From NCBI GenBank assembly GCA_030549835.1, contig JAUQQR010000011.1, positions 1 through 40,515 of the forward strand: a DNA stretch of 40,515 nt, in the 5' to 3' direction. How positions within the stretch are numbered: the stretch's first letter is position 1; every line of letters begins with the position of its first letter. Below are positions 33,285 through 40,515 of this stretch, one piece after another. The notes under the pieces are model-generated. The model made no database searches. It was given only the letters and a program-made list of their open reading frames with translations, and was not told where the DNA came from. Position numbers and translations under genes: made by a program. This DNA is from Thermoproteota archaeon. Lineage in GTDB: Archaea; Thermoproteota; Thermoprotei_A; Sulfolobales; Acidilobaceae.

Positions 33285-33644
33285 TCAGTATCTATGCTCA
33301 TATGTCTTATTTTTCTCTATTATATGGATTACCTTGTAGCCTCTATCTGCTATGTCGTCAGATATAAATCTTCTATGGCATTTAAACCATAATTTCTCTC
33401 TACACATTAATGCTATGCTGTCTTTCTCCTCTATTATCTCTAGAAGTTTTTGTAATCCAGTTTTGTATTCTTGTGTCTCCTTATACTTAATGTATCCACT
33501 ACTGAAACCTCCTAGATATTCTCCAAGCCAGTAATACTCTATATTCTCTCTTCTAAGAATCTCCTCTAAGCTCTCCCTCCTAACCCATGGTACAACCCTA
33601 CTTATAGGAAACCTCCTAACATCTACTAAAATCCTAATATTATA
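33285..33644 (-). pseudogene. DUF488-family gene, 3' two thirds, cut off from its start
   Basis: The frame from 33644 to TGA 33285 encodes 119 residues of a DUF488 protein: 'NIRILVDVRRFPISR', 'IEYYWLGEYLGGF', 'IALMCREKLWFKCHRRFISD' and 'GYKVIHIIE'. It has no start codon or N-terminal TIGHS motif. The 5' side abuts the tnpB/right-end fragment at 33646. The missing N-terminus is found on the other strand at 40093-40160, next to an inverted copy of the same fragment. Split by IS insertion and later inversion; non-functional as arranged. Confidence 0.85.
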
Positions 33645-33645
33645 C

Positions 33646-33748
33646 GCCTATGACATGGGCCCCGATGAAATGGGGCTCTGAGGCCTGTGAAGCCAAGGGT
33701 TGAGCGGGTGATATGAAAATATATCACCTGCTATGAAACCCGAACCCC
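33646..33748 (+). mobile_element. Solo tnpB 3' end plus right-end hairpin, copy B of a 103-bp inverted repeat
   Basis: It encodes the last eighteen codons of a tnpB-like frame ('PMTWAPMKWGSEACEAKG', stop TGA 33701-33703). A hairpin follows, GGTGATAT-GAAAA-TATATCACC type, then CTATGAAACCCGAACCCC. It is 100/103 identical to the reverse complement of 40161-40263. Its left end abuts the DUF488 3' part; its right side leads to the broken solute-binding protein gene. It is the right end of an IS200/IS605-family element whose 5' part is gone. Confidence 0.8.
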
Positions 33749-33780
33749 TAACATACCTATAGGGATAAGACTATAGAGGA

Positions 33781-34157
33781 TGGTTCCAGCCCCGAATATA
33801 GCCTTGTTTATTATCTATGTTCTATCTAATGCTGCTGCTATAGCCTGCCTCACAAGCTTCTCATTGGAGGGAGGAGCTCTCACATTTAATACAAAAATAT
33901 CTTATAAATGATCCTGGAACCTCTATTACCTTAAAGCCTTTAATCTTCATGAAGTAATCTATATCTTGAGGTAGTAGAGTCCTCCAAGCTATATCTATCT
34001 CGCCCCTCTCTAGGGCTAATCTGAGACTAGCAGCATCTCTATAGAATCTTATAATCATCCTTTTAGTCATAGGTTGGGTCCCATGATAGTATGGGTTAGC
34101 TTCTAAGACTATCTCAACATCACTAACAAACCATAGTAAGCATCAATTAATATTAGT
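33781..34157 (-). pseudogene. Broken family 5 extracellular solute-binding protein fragment
   Basis: The minus strand reads 'EIVLEANPYYHG', 'MIIRFYRDAASLRLALERGE', 'IDIAWRTLLPQDIDYF', 'FKVIEVPGSFIRYF'. After a frameshift in the T run near 33895 it continues 'VLNVRAPPSNEKLVRQAIAA' 'ALDRT', then TAG where Glu is expected, then 'IINKAIFGAG'. This is the middle of an oligopeptide-type ABC binding protein (SBP_bac_5), lacking both ends. At least one frameshift and one nonsense change show decay. The break lies about 30 bp from the IS fragment at 33646-33748. Confidence 0.8.
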
Positions 34158-34545
34158 GTTACTATCATGACACCATTTAATATGACTATATTCCTAGTTG
34201 TTAAGGACATGTCAATACATACTTTAAATGATAGTCTGTAGCTTAAAACTTATAAAACTTATCTAAGATTTTAATGTTCCCTACTAGTCAAGAGAAAGGT
34301 TCTACATATAGGTTTGTCAATAACATTTACAAAACAGAGAGTCTAGGAGGACTTAGCTCTGAAAGCTCCCCTAACCATTATGTTAATGGAGATACTATGA
34401 TATTAGAACTAGAAATGAATGAATCCAAGAATATTTGAGTTCTATCATCCTTAAACTCAAATATCTCTAATACTATCCTCTATAACCCTCTTCATTATTT
34501 GAGCTCCATATACTAACTTTACTATGGCCTCATCCGTTTCCCATC
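34158..34545. other. Gene-poor spacer with an 11-bp inverted repeat and an unidentified 3' coding scrap
   Basis: A perfect inverted repeat ATATTTGAGTT (34431-34441) / AACTCAAATAT (34454-34464) lies here. On the minus strand just upstream of it, about 25 codons ending 'YGAQIMKRVIEDSIRDI' stop at TGA. I cannot assign them, and they begin at the IS right end near 34545. The rest shows nothing recognisable. Confidence 0.35.
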
Positions 34546-34555
34546 ATAGGTATTT

Positions 34556-34660
34556 TTAGGATGGGTTGTGCCTCCTGTCCTGCGCTTCGCAGCTGCTACC
34601 AAGCCACTCCACGCGGGAATCATGGGAACCCTTCGAGCTTAACGGCACAAGGGCCCACAT
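34556..34660 (-). mobile_element. Solo tnpB 3' end of an IS200/IS605-type element
   Basis: From 34660 the minus strand encodes 'MWALVPLSSKGSHDSRVEWL' and 'GSSCEAQDRRHNPS', then TAA (34558-34556). The following AAATACCTATGATGGGAAACGG is like the sequence after the tail at 21533. GC-rich hairpin-forming DNA (for example CTGCGAAGCGCAG) contrasts with the surroundings. No upstream tnpB remains. Confidence 0.55.
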
Positions 34661-34850
34661 CTAATTTTTATCCCTAGGATGAAATGAGAGAATCAAACCT
34701 TATAAACCTAACGCGCCAAAACAGCTATCATCCCTATACATACAACTCCTGAATTATAAAGTCTTAAGTTACCGGTGTCTTTGACTGCTTTTATGGTTTA
34801 GGAGATTATTCTTATGTAGAAGTTTACAAGAGTTTATATATACGTCTGTA

Positions 34851-35300
34851 CTAATTACTGATTACATCTAGTATTTTTTTAGTCTTTAACTCTACACATA
34901 CACCTTTATACTCCCTCTCTAGTTTGAATAATAGGTTTTCAACTTTAATCTTAAACCCCAGCATGCTACAGAACTTTAATGTTTTACTCTCGTAGCTTCT
35001 AAAATTAGATTCTACATCTAGTACACCACTAGAATAATACTCCATAGTAGCCTCATCAGTCTTGATATACTCGCCTCTTATTACATCACCTAGTTTAAAG
35101 CTAAGCTCTACTGGGGCTCCAGTAATACTATTAATGAATAGTATCTTTAATCTAGACTCGCATAATACCGGGATTGCTAAGTCTTGCTCTCCCTCTACAG
35201 TAATATAAACTATGGTCAGTTCATATAGTATTAATAGGAAACTAGTAGTTATTAGGGTTAGAAATGTTAATACTAGTAGTACTACTTTAATCTTAGCCAT
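34851..35300 (-). CDS. DUF1850-family protein associated with TAXI TRAP transporters
   Basis: 149 residues from ATG 35300, or 154 from TTG 35315. An N-terminal hydrophobic segment (signal or anchor) leads to 'LKILFINSITGAPVELSF' and 'YIKTDEATMEYYSSG', the DUF1850 core. Such proteins are commonly encoded beside TAXI-type TRAP permeases and are probably extracytoplasmic accessory factors; the mechanism is unknown. It is last in the order receptor-permease-DUF1850. Two cysteines (in 'PVLCES' and 'GVCVEL') could form a disulfide. Confidence 0.7.
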   Translation of the reverse strand: MAKIKVVLLVLTFLTLITTSFLLILYELTIVYITVEGEQDLAIPVLCESRLKILFINSITGAPVELSFKLGDVIRGEYIKTDEATMEYYSSGVLDVESNFRSYESKTLKFCSMLGFKIKVENLLFKLEREYKGVCVELKTKKILDVISN

Positions 35301-35444
35301 CCATCTTACCCGCAACTCCTTAAACCCATTAGTATGCTAGCTTTTAGGACTCTTATATAAATTACAAGCTACTATATATCTCCTATGAAAGTATGAGAAT
35401 ATAGTTAATAGCTAGTTAGAGGTAATTAGAGGAGGGGAACTAGA

Positions 35445-37589
35445 TTACATTGAAGTTTTTACTTTCCTACTTCTTAATTCTAGGAGTACGAGTAGAGATA
35501 GCCCTAGTATTAGGCTAGCTAGGTTGAGTTTCTCAGATGGTATTATAAGCATTGTACCGAAAATGTATAGTAATATCTTGCCTAATAGTGGTAGAGGTTT
35601 ATTCCTACCGTAGTAGCCAGCATTAGCCATGGATATGAACCATGTTCCAGCTATGATTGCAGCTAATCTAGTAGTTACTAGTAGTATAGTCTCTTGCATA
35701 CTCGCGGTAAGAGCTATTGGAAGTATAAGTATAGATGCTCCCCAGTATGACCATATAATACTCGGCGCATATAGGTACTTTGGTATTGCTACAAGAGCAG
35801 CCTTCACGCCTACTCTTATCGGGTTTAAATTGTAAATAGCTGCTATAGCAAAGTTTGAAAGACCTACCGGGGGAGTTATATCTGCTAGCATTGCCATATA
35901 GAATAGGAACATATGTGTTGCTAGAAGAGCAACTGTCTCTGGTATTCCAGAGGCTACAGCTAGCTTTACAATAGCTGGAGCTGTAAGTACAGATGATAAT
36001 ACGTAGGTAGCTGTAGGAGGAACCCCCAACCCTAAGATTAATGAGAATACTGAAGCAAATATTATCGCATATGCGAGATTACCACCTAAGAGACTTAATA
36101 ATGCTAGAGTGAACTTTTGATGTAACCCAGATACTACAACCATAGCCATAATAACATTAGCTGCAGTTATACTAGCTCCTATGGGTATAAGGAGTCTTAT
36201 ACCATTAACAAAACCATTAGGGAGATTCCTAATATTAGGTCTCAGCTCTTTATCTAGTAAAGCTAGTATTATAGACGCAATTAAAGCTATTGTTACTGCT
36301 AATCGTACGGTATATCCTTGAAATATAAGTGATAATATAGTAATTACTGGAACGAATGGTATCAAGAATCTAATATTAAATCTTCTAGTCACCTGCACAT
36401 CTACAGGTCTTATATTAGCTCCTCTAACATAATACTCATTATATAGTAGTATAGATAGAACATATAATAATGCTGGGACTATAGCCATTATTATTACCCA
36501 TGTATATGGAATATTTAATATTTCTACCATAACGAAAGCTGCAGCTCCAAGAATTGGAGGGGTGATTATAGCTAGTGTTCCAGCATTAGCCATAATACCT
36601 GCAGCTGTAAGATCTGGGTATCCAGCAGCTTTAAATATATGTCTCATAGTCGAACCTATAAATGCTGTATCAGCAGCACCTGATCCAGATATCATCCCCA
36701 TACCAAGACCTAAACCGACAGAGACTCTTCCAGGACTTGCCGGGTCTCTACCTAATAATGTGAAGAATGCTCTAGCTAATATATCCCCATAGCCGAGAGC
36801 TGCTAGTACCCCTGCGAGAATCGTAAAGTAAGCTATATAGATGAGCGAAACATTTGTTATTATACCAAAGAGTGCACCTTCAGTTTCACTATATATCTTA
36901 GCTACCAGGAAGTCAATATCAAAACCTGGATGATACCACGGCCTAGGCAACATATACCCATATATATTATATAATATGAATATATTTGTAAGTATTGGTA
37001 GCTCAGGACCTATATATCTTAAGACAATACCAAATAACATTAATGTTATAGTCCATCCCATTGCGATATCCCATGGGTGAGGAATTACTGTTCTATAAAT
37101 GAGTTCTTCATAGTTAATTATAAGATAAGTATAGGGTAGAGTTGTTAGGATAGCAGTTAGTAGACTCGCATACCTAGACATACTACTTATAATTCTACTT
37201 AAAGGCTCTAATACTGGTAGAGCTAGGGTAGTAAACCAGACGAGAAGTACATATAATGCTGGGATAAGAGCCTCATTATCAATAAGCCACTCTATAGCTA
37301 GATATGTTGGAATTAAGCTTAATACAGCTAAAATTAACGCAATGAACCATCTTAAACCTAAGCTTAAGCTATGCTCTCCTCCTCTAATGTAGAGTAGTAG
37401 GTAGCCGAGAATTAAGATAAAGAAGACATGTGTAGCTCTTTGAAGTTGTGTTAAGTCGAGGATACCAATTCTATAATAGTATGAGATTGGTGTATGAGGG
37501 TGGATTATGAGATATATGTGATAAAATGTAGCTATAAGTGCAATTATGAAAAAAACCTTAGCTGTAATATCTCTAGGGTTTAGCCTCAT
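35445..37589 (-). CDS. TAXI-type TRAP transporter permease, fused 4TM/12TM subunits
   Basis: 714 residues. The N-terminal part is the four-helix DctQ-like domain and the rest the DctM-like domain, as in '4TM/12TM fusion' permeases. DctM marks include 'GMISGSGAADTAFIGSTMRH', 'MANAGTLAIITPPILGAAAF', 'LGLGVPPTATYVLSSVLTAP' and 'DITPPVGLSNFAIAAIYNLN'. It is a secondary uptake system for organic anions, driven by Na+ or H+ with the binding protein encoded upstream (11-bp gap). Confidence 0.92.
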   Translation of the reverse strand: MRLNPRDITAKVFFIIALIATFYHIYLIIHPHTPISYYYRIGILDLTQLQRATHVFFILILGYLLLYIRGGEHSLSLGLRWFIALILAVLSLIPTYLAIEWLIDNEALIPALYVLLVWFTTLALPVLEPLSRIISSMSRYASLLTAILTTLPYTYLIINYEELIYRTVIPHPWDIAMGWTITLMLFGIVLRYIGPELPILTNIFILYNIYGYMLPRPWYHPGFDIDFLVAKIYSETEGALFGIITNVSLIYIAYFTILAGVLAALGYGDILARAFFTLLGRDPASPGRVSVGLGLGMGMISGSGAADTAFIGSTMRHIFKAAGYPDLTAAGIMANAGTLAIITPPILGAAAFVMVEILNIPYTWVIIMAIVPALLYVLSILLYNEYYVRGANIRPVDVQVTRRFNIRFLIPFVPVITILSLIFQGYTVRLAVTIALIASIILALLDKELRPNIRNLPNGFVNGIRLLIPIGASITAANVIMAMVVVSGLHQKFTLALLSLLGGNLAYAIIFASVFSLILGLGVPPTATYVLSSVLTAPAIVKLAVASGIPETVALLATHMFLFYMAMLADITPPVGLSNFAIAAIYNLNPIRVGVKAALVAIPKYLYAPSIIWSYWGASILILPIALTASMQETILLVTTRLAAIIAGTWFISMANAGYYGRNKPLPLLGKILLYIFGTMLIIPSEKLNLASLILGLSLLVLLELRSRKVKTSM

Positions 37590-37600
37590 ATTATTCTACC

Positions 37601-38716
37601 TTAGTTTAGTATCCCTACTTCTCTATAATACCTCAGAGCTCCTTCATGGTAAGGTATTACTCCCCCATAGAATATTAGTGCATTCTCTAACCTAGTATCT
37701 TTTGCTGGAGCAACTGCTTTATGAAGTATACTTAGATGCTCAAACACAGTCTTAGTTATCTTATAAGCTACATCTACAGGTGTATCCTTATGGCATACGA
37801 ACATATTCCAGAATGTTAAAGTTGGAGTATCCTCGGGAGATCCATAGACATCTTTAGGTATTACTCCAGGAGCGGCTAGTCCTGGGTATTGAGCAGAGAA
37901 TGCCAATGCTGTAGGTTCATCTATAGGGACTAGGTAGATCTGTTTACCTCTAAGTGCTAGACTCTTAGCTAGCTCGAGAACAGACCCTGTAGGTAGCCCT
38001 CCACTCCAGAAGAATGCGTCTAGAGCTCCTTCTAATAATAGTTTAGCACTCTCAGCAGGTCCTAATCTCTCCCATTTCGAGAAATCTCTATCAGGCTTAA
38101 TTCCTACCAGTTCTAGGACTAGAAAAGCCTCAATCTCTGTTCCACTACCTGGAGGGCCTGTCGAGACTCTCTTACCTTTTAAATCTAGGAGACTCTTAAT
38201 ACCAGAGTCCGTTGTTGTTACTACGTGTAGATAGTTGGGGTACATAGCCCATAATATTGCTATTGGTGCTGGATTATCTTTAAATCTTTCATGTTTACCT
38301 GTATATGCTAAGTATGCTGAATCTGGTAGGACAAGCCCACAGTATATTACACCTCTTCTTAAATCGGTTTTATCTCTAATTAGTAATAAGTTATCTATAC
38401 TAGCTGCTGTATGGATACTTGTAGCCTCGATATCCGTATAGTTAGCTATAATACCTGCAACAGTAGCACCATAATAGAAGTATACACCACCAATAGTTCC
38501 CGTTGCTATGATAATACTATACTTAGCAGGTGGAGTAGGAGTAGGGGTTGGAGATGGAGACGGTGTTATAGTTGGAGTAGGAGTAGGGGTTGGCGTTGGA
38601 GACGGTGTTGGTGCTGGGGCTGTATATCTAGAAATATAGAGTGCTGCTAGTAGAATTATTAGTATAATAATAAGTGCAGTAGCATATATCGTGTAACGTG
38701 ACATACTACCCACCAT
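37601..38716 (-). CDS. TAXI-family TRAP solute receptor with membrane anchor and Thr-Pro linker
   Basis: 371 residues. An N-terminal helix (about 9-30) anchors the protein. A Pro/Thr/Ser linker 'TPTPTPTPTITPSPSPTPTP' follows, common in archaeal binding proteins. The receptor domain reads 'IIATGTIGGVYFYYGATVAG', 'GKRVSTGPPGSGTEIEAFLV', 'LGPAESAKLLLEGALDAFFW'. Known TAXI ligands include glutamate-like and dicarboxylate anions; the ligand here is unknown. Start is ATG 38716, or ATG 38704. It is divergent from the CoA-transferase gene, which may act on the imported acid. Confidence 0.9.
   Translation of the reverse strand: MVGSMSRYTIYATALIIILIILLAALYISRYTAPAPTPSPTPTPTPTPTITPSPSPTPTPTPPAKYSIIIATGTIGGVYFYYGATVAGIIANYTDIEATSIHTAASIDNLLLIRDKTDLRRGVIYCGLVLPDSAYLAYTGKHERFKDNPAPIAILWAMYPNYLHVVTTTDSGIKSLLDLKGKRVSTGPPGSGTEIEAFLVLELVGIKPDRDFSKWERLGPAESAKLLLEGALDAFFWSGGLPTGSVLELAKSLALRGKQIYLVPIDEPTALAFSAQYPGLAAPGVIPKDVYGSPEDTPTLTFWNMFVCHKDTPVDVAYKITKTVFEHLSILHKAVAPAKDTRLENALIFYGGVIPYHEGALRYYREVGILN
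38532..38609 (-). repeat. Internal 36-bp direct repeat (period 42) encoding the Thr-Pro linker
   Basis: Two nearly identical 36-base units begin at 38532 and 38574 within the TAXI receptor gene, differing at two bases. They encode the Pro/Thr/Ser-rich linker and probably change in length by slippage or unequal recombination. Confidence 0.7.
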
Positions 38717-38811
38717 ATAGTCACCACCACATGCTCAAATCAGATAGTTTTACTGAGAGTTTATATATTTATATTAAAACAATTTAAGTTTACATACATA
38801 GAAAAGTATTT

Positions 38812-40017
38812 ATGGTGTTTATTTTGTATCTAGGTAGTTTTAGGGTTTTAGATTTGACTAGATCTCTTGCTGGTCCTTTTGCTACAATGATTCTAGGCGA
38901 TCTTGGTGCTGAAGTTATTAAGGTTGAACCCCCTGGAGGCGATGAGACTAGACTCTGGGCTCCATTTATTGATAGTGAGAGTGTATACTTCCTATCAATC
39001 AATAGGAATAAGGTAAGTATTGTTATAGACTTGAGGACTCCCGAGGGTAGAGATATCTTATATAGGCTCGCTAGAGTTAGTGATGTCCTTATCGAGAATT
39101 TTAGGTCTGGAGTTACTGAGAAGTTAGGTATAGATTACAAGACTATTAGGGGTATCAATGATCATATAGTATACTGTTCAATTAGGGGATTCGGATCCGG
39201 TAGCCCTTACGAGCATAAGCCAGCTTATGATCTTATAGTTCAAGCTATGAGTGGTATAATGACTTCAACTGGTGAAGATGGTAGACCCCCGGTGAGGGTT
39301 GCTTTCGCGCTTTTCGATATGATTGCTGGTCTTATAGCTGCAAACTCTATATTAGCAGCTCTATTAGAGAGGCAGAAGAGTGGTAGGGGTAGTTATATTG
39401 AGGTTTCACTCTATGAATCGGCAGTTTTTGCTATGAGCTATATCGCTATGATATATCTATTAAAGGGGGTGAAACCTAAGAGGTATGGTCACGCTCACCC
39501 ATCAATAGTCCCATACCAGGCTTTCCAATGCTCTGATAATAAGTGGATAGCAGTCGCTGTAACTAATGATAGATTCTGGAACAACCTCTGTAAAGCACTA
39601 AACTTAAATAATATATGTTTAGACCATAGGTTTAAGAGCAACCCTGATAGGGTTAGGAATAGAGAAGAGCTCATTAAAATACTAGAAGAAATCTTTAGTA
39701 AGAAACCTAGGGATTACTGGCTAAAACTACTAGATGAATATGATGTACCTGCAGGCCCAGTTTATGAAGTAGATGAAGTATTCGAAGATCCCCATATAAA
39801 ATCATCAGGCATAGTAGGAGTAGTAGAGCATAGTAAGCTAGGTCAAATAAAACAACTACTATACCCAGCATTAATAAACAATGAAAGACCTAAACCCCAA
39901 AGGGCTCCACCAGTACTAGGAGAGCATACAGTAAAGATAATGAGAGAACTAGGATACACTGAACAGCAGATACAAGAGCTAATAAAGAAAGGAGTAATAT
40001 CAGCCGCATCCTACTAG
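38812..40017 (+). CDS. Family III CoA-transferase (CaiB/BaiF type)
   Basis: 401 residues. Family segments: 'RVLDLTRSLAGPFATMILGD', 'GAEVIKVEPPGGDETR', 'LSINRNKVSIVIDLRTPEGR', 'DVLIENFRSG', 'PAYDLIVQAMSG' with the Asp of 'AYD' at the nucleophile position, and 'SLYESAVFAMSYIA'. It moves CoA between acyl-CoA and a free carboxylic acid. A TATA-rich stretch lies about 38760-38775. Start is ATG 38812, with TTG 38824 an alternative closer to the family's usual N-terminus. The divergent TRAP operon suggests import and activation of one organic acid (inference). Confidence 0.9.
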   Translation: MVFILYLGSFRVLDLTRSLAGPFATMILGDLGAEVIKVEPPGGDETRLWAPFIDSESVYFLSINRNKVSIVIDLRTPEGRDILYRLARVSDVLIENFRSGVTEKLGIDYKTIRGINDHIVYCSIRGFGSGSPYEHKPAYDLIVQAMSGIMTSTGEDGRPPVRVAFALFDMIAGLIAANSILAALLERQKSGRGSYIEVSLYESAVFAMSYIAMIYLLKGVKPKRYGHAHPSIVPYQAFQCSDNKWIAVAVTNDRFWNNLCKALNLNNICLDHRFKSNPDRVRNREELIKILEEIFSKKPRDYWLKLLDEYDVPAGPVYEVDEVFEDPHIKSSGIVGVVEHSKLGQIKQLLYPALINNERPKPQRAPPVLGEHTVKIMRELGYTEQQIQELIKKGVISAASY

Positions 40018-40092
40018 CAACTCAAATCAACAAACTCACAGCTCAATCAATATAGGAGTGAAATCTCTCCTCCTTCATGAGGTGTCTATGAT

Positions 40093-40185
40093 ATGAGAAA
40101 AATTGTATATACAATAGGTCATAGTAATAGGAGTGTTTACGATTTCATAGAGTTATTAAGGGGGTTCGGGTTTCATAGCAGGTGA
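40093..40185 (+). pseudogene. DUF488-family gene, 5' end only, cut by an IS remnant
   Basis: ATG 40093 follows GAGGTG and encodes 'MRKIVYTIGHSNRSVYDFIE' 'LLRG', the DUF488 N-terminus with its TIGHS motif. From about 40161 the frame enters the inverted IS right-end sequence and stops at TGA 40185. The sequence expected next (NIRILVDVR...) is at 33644-33285 on the minus strand. The promoter and ribosome-binding site appear intact, so a useless 30-residue peptide may still be made. Confidence 0.85.
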
Positions 40186-40406
40186 TATACTTTCATATCA
40201 CCTACTCAACCCTTGGCTTCACAGGCCTCAGAGCCCCATTTCATCGGGGCCCATGTCATAGGCCTCCACCCTTTCAGGGTGACCCCAACCCGCAGCTCCC
40301 CATCATTGCTGCGGGGAAACCCCCACATCCTGGCTTCCAGCTCTACCCTCGCCTCTATAGCTCCACCCTCATCGAATATCTTTAATAGTAGGTTAGAGGG
40401 GAACCC
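40161..40406 (-). mobile_element. tnpB 3' fragment plus right end, copy A of the 103-bp inverted repeat
   Basis: On the minus strand an open stretch from 40406 encodes about 66 tnpB-like C-terminal residues, including 'IFDEGGAIEARVELEARMWG', 'FPRSNDGELRVGVTLKGWR' and 'PMTWAPMKWGSEACEAKG', with stop TGA at 40208-40206. The right-end hairpin follows to 40161. Positions 40161-40263 are the inverted near-copy of 33646-33748; the rest extends further into tnpB than copy B. An in-frame TAA at 40409-40407 and the lack of catalytic motifs show it is a remnant. Confidence 0.7.
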
Positions 40407-40515
40407 TTATAAACTTTGTCTATATCAACCAATATTAACAGATATAAAACCAGAAACAGCTGCGTTAGGCCATATTGATGCTTTCAAAGGGAAATATGGT
40501 GATAAGAATTTAGAG
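40407..40515 (+). other. Unidentified open frame running off the right edge
   Basis: A plus-strand frame is open to the window end and reads 'LYQPILTDIKPETAALGHID' 'AFKGKYGDKNLE'. It has no start codon or ribosome-binding site in view and continues upstream across the tnpB relic. I do not recognise it. It may be part of another mobile element or chance. Confidence 0.25.

Noticed and set aside
38411-38650. A Trp/Arg/Ser-rich plus-strand frame
   Set aside because: It is the antisense translation of the Thr-Pro linker repeat of the TAXI receptor.
40182-40385. A 67-residue plus-strand Pro-rich frame
   Set aside because: It lies antisense to the tnpB tail and right-end hairpin, whose reading in the minus frame matches copy B.

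Overview
The window is AT-rich and gene-dense. It looks like a chromosome segment of a thermophilic crenarchaeon (Thermoproteota). The pointers are a four-subunit archaeal-type pyruvate:ferredoxin oxidoreductase, a UbiD-type decarboxylase of the archaeal mevalonate route, a half-size heme A synthase, a PAC2 protein, GC-rich tRNAs with encoded CCA, TATA-type promoters, many GTG/TTG starts, and decayed IS200/IS605-type tnpB elements of crenarchaeal style. I cannot name the genus.

Positions 1-10700 are about respiration and redox assembly. A Tat-exported tetrathionate/arsenate-reductase-like molybdoenzyme (left edge, partial) lies in an operon with NrfD and four-cluster FeS subunits, and a TorD-type chaperone is divergent from it. 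A minus-strand run follows: orphan small subunits of a heme-copper oxidase (a subunit II hairpin without a CuA domain, a subunit IV-like protein, a 30-residue peptide), SCO1, a Rieske protein, cytochrome b and compact CtaA. Oxidase subunit I is absent. Cytochrome b is one continuous frame broken by a single in-frame TAG between its two haem-ligating helices. VKOR, CcdA and a membrane thioredoxin form a thiol-redox cluster.

Positions 10700-21500 are central metabolism. UbiD decarboxylase is followed by porCDAB (gamma-delta-alpha-beta), a ferritin-like DPSL protein, an ArsB/NhaD-type transporter, and a lactate/glycolate oxidation island (GlcD-like flavoprotein, FeS protein, LutB-like and LutA-like proteins). 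Together the last two sets could take lactate to pyruvate to acetyl-CoA and reduced ferredoxin.

Positions 21500-32500 are housekeeping: a decayed transposase patch, a DUF429 protein, an amidohydrolase, a circularly permuted GTPase, an ABC-2 exporter (ATPase plus two permeases), a P. furiosus-type ferredoxin with a flavin reductase, PAC2, Hsp20, tRNA-Ser(GGA), tRNA-Pro(TGG), and feoA-feoB with an undescribed Cys-rich 56-residue protein.

Positions 32500-40515 are the accessory part. A gene-poor stretch (32.5-34.8 kb) holds tnpB tails, a broken ABC solute-binding protein and the 3' two thirds of a DUF488 gene. An intact TAXI-type TRAP transport set (DUF1850, fused 4TM/12TM permease, solute receptor) and a divergent family III CoA-transferase follow. 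The missing 5' end of the DUF488 gene lies at 40093, on the opposite strand. Both halves abut near-identical inverted 103-bp tnpB/right-end fragments. The simplest reading is an inversion of about 6.5 kb by recombination between these two IS remnants.
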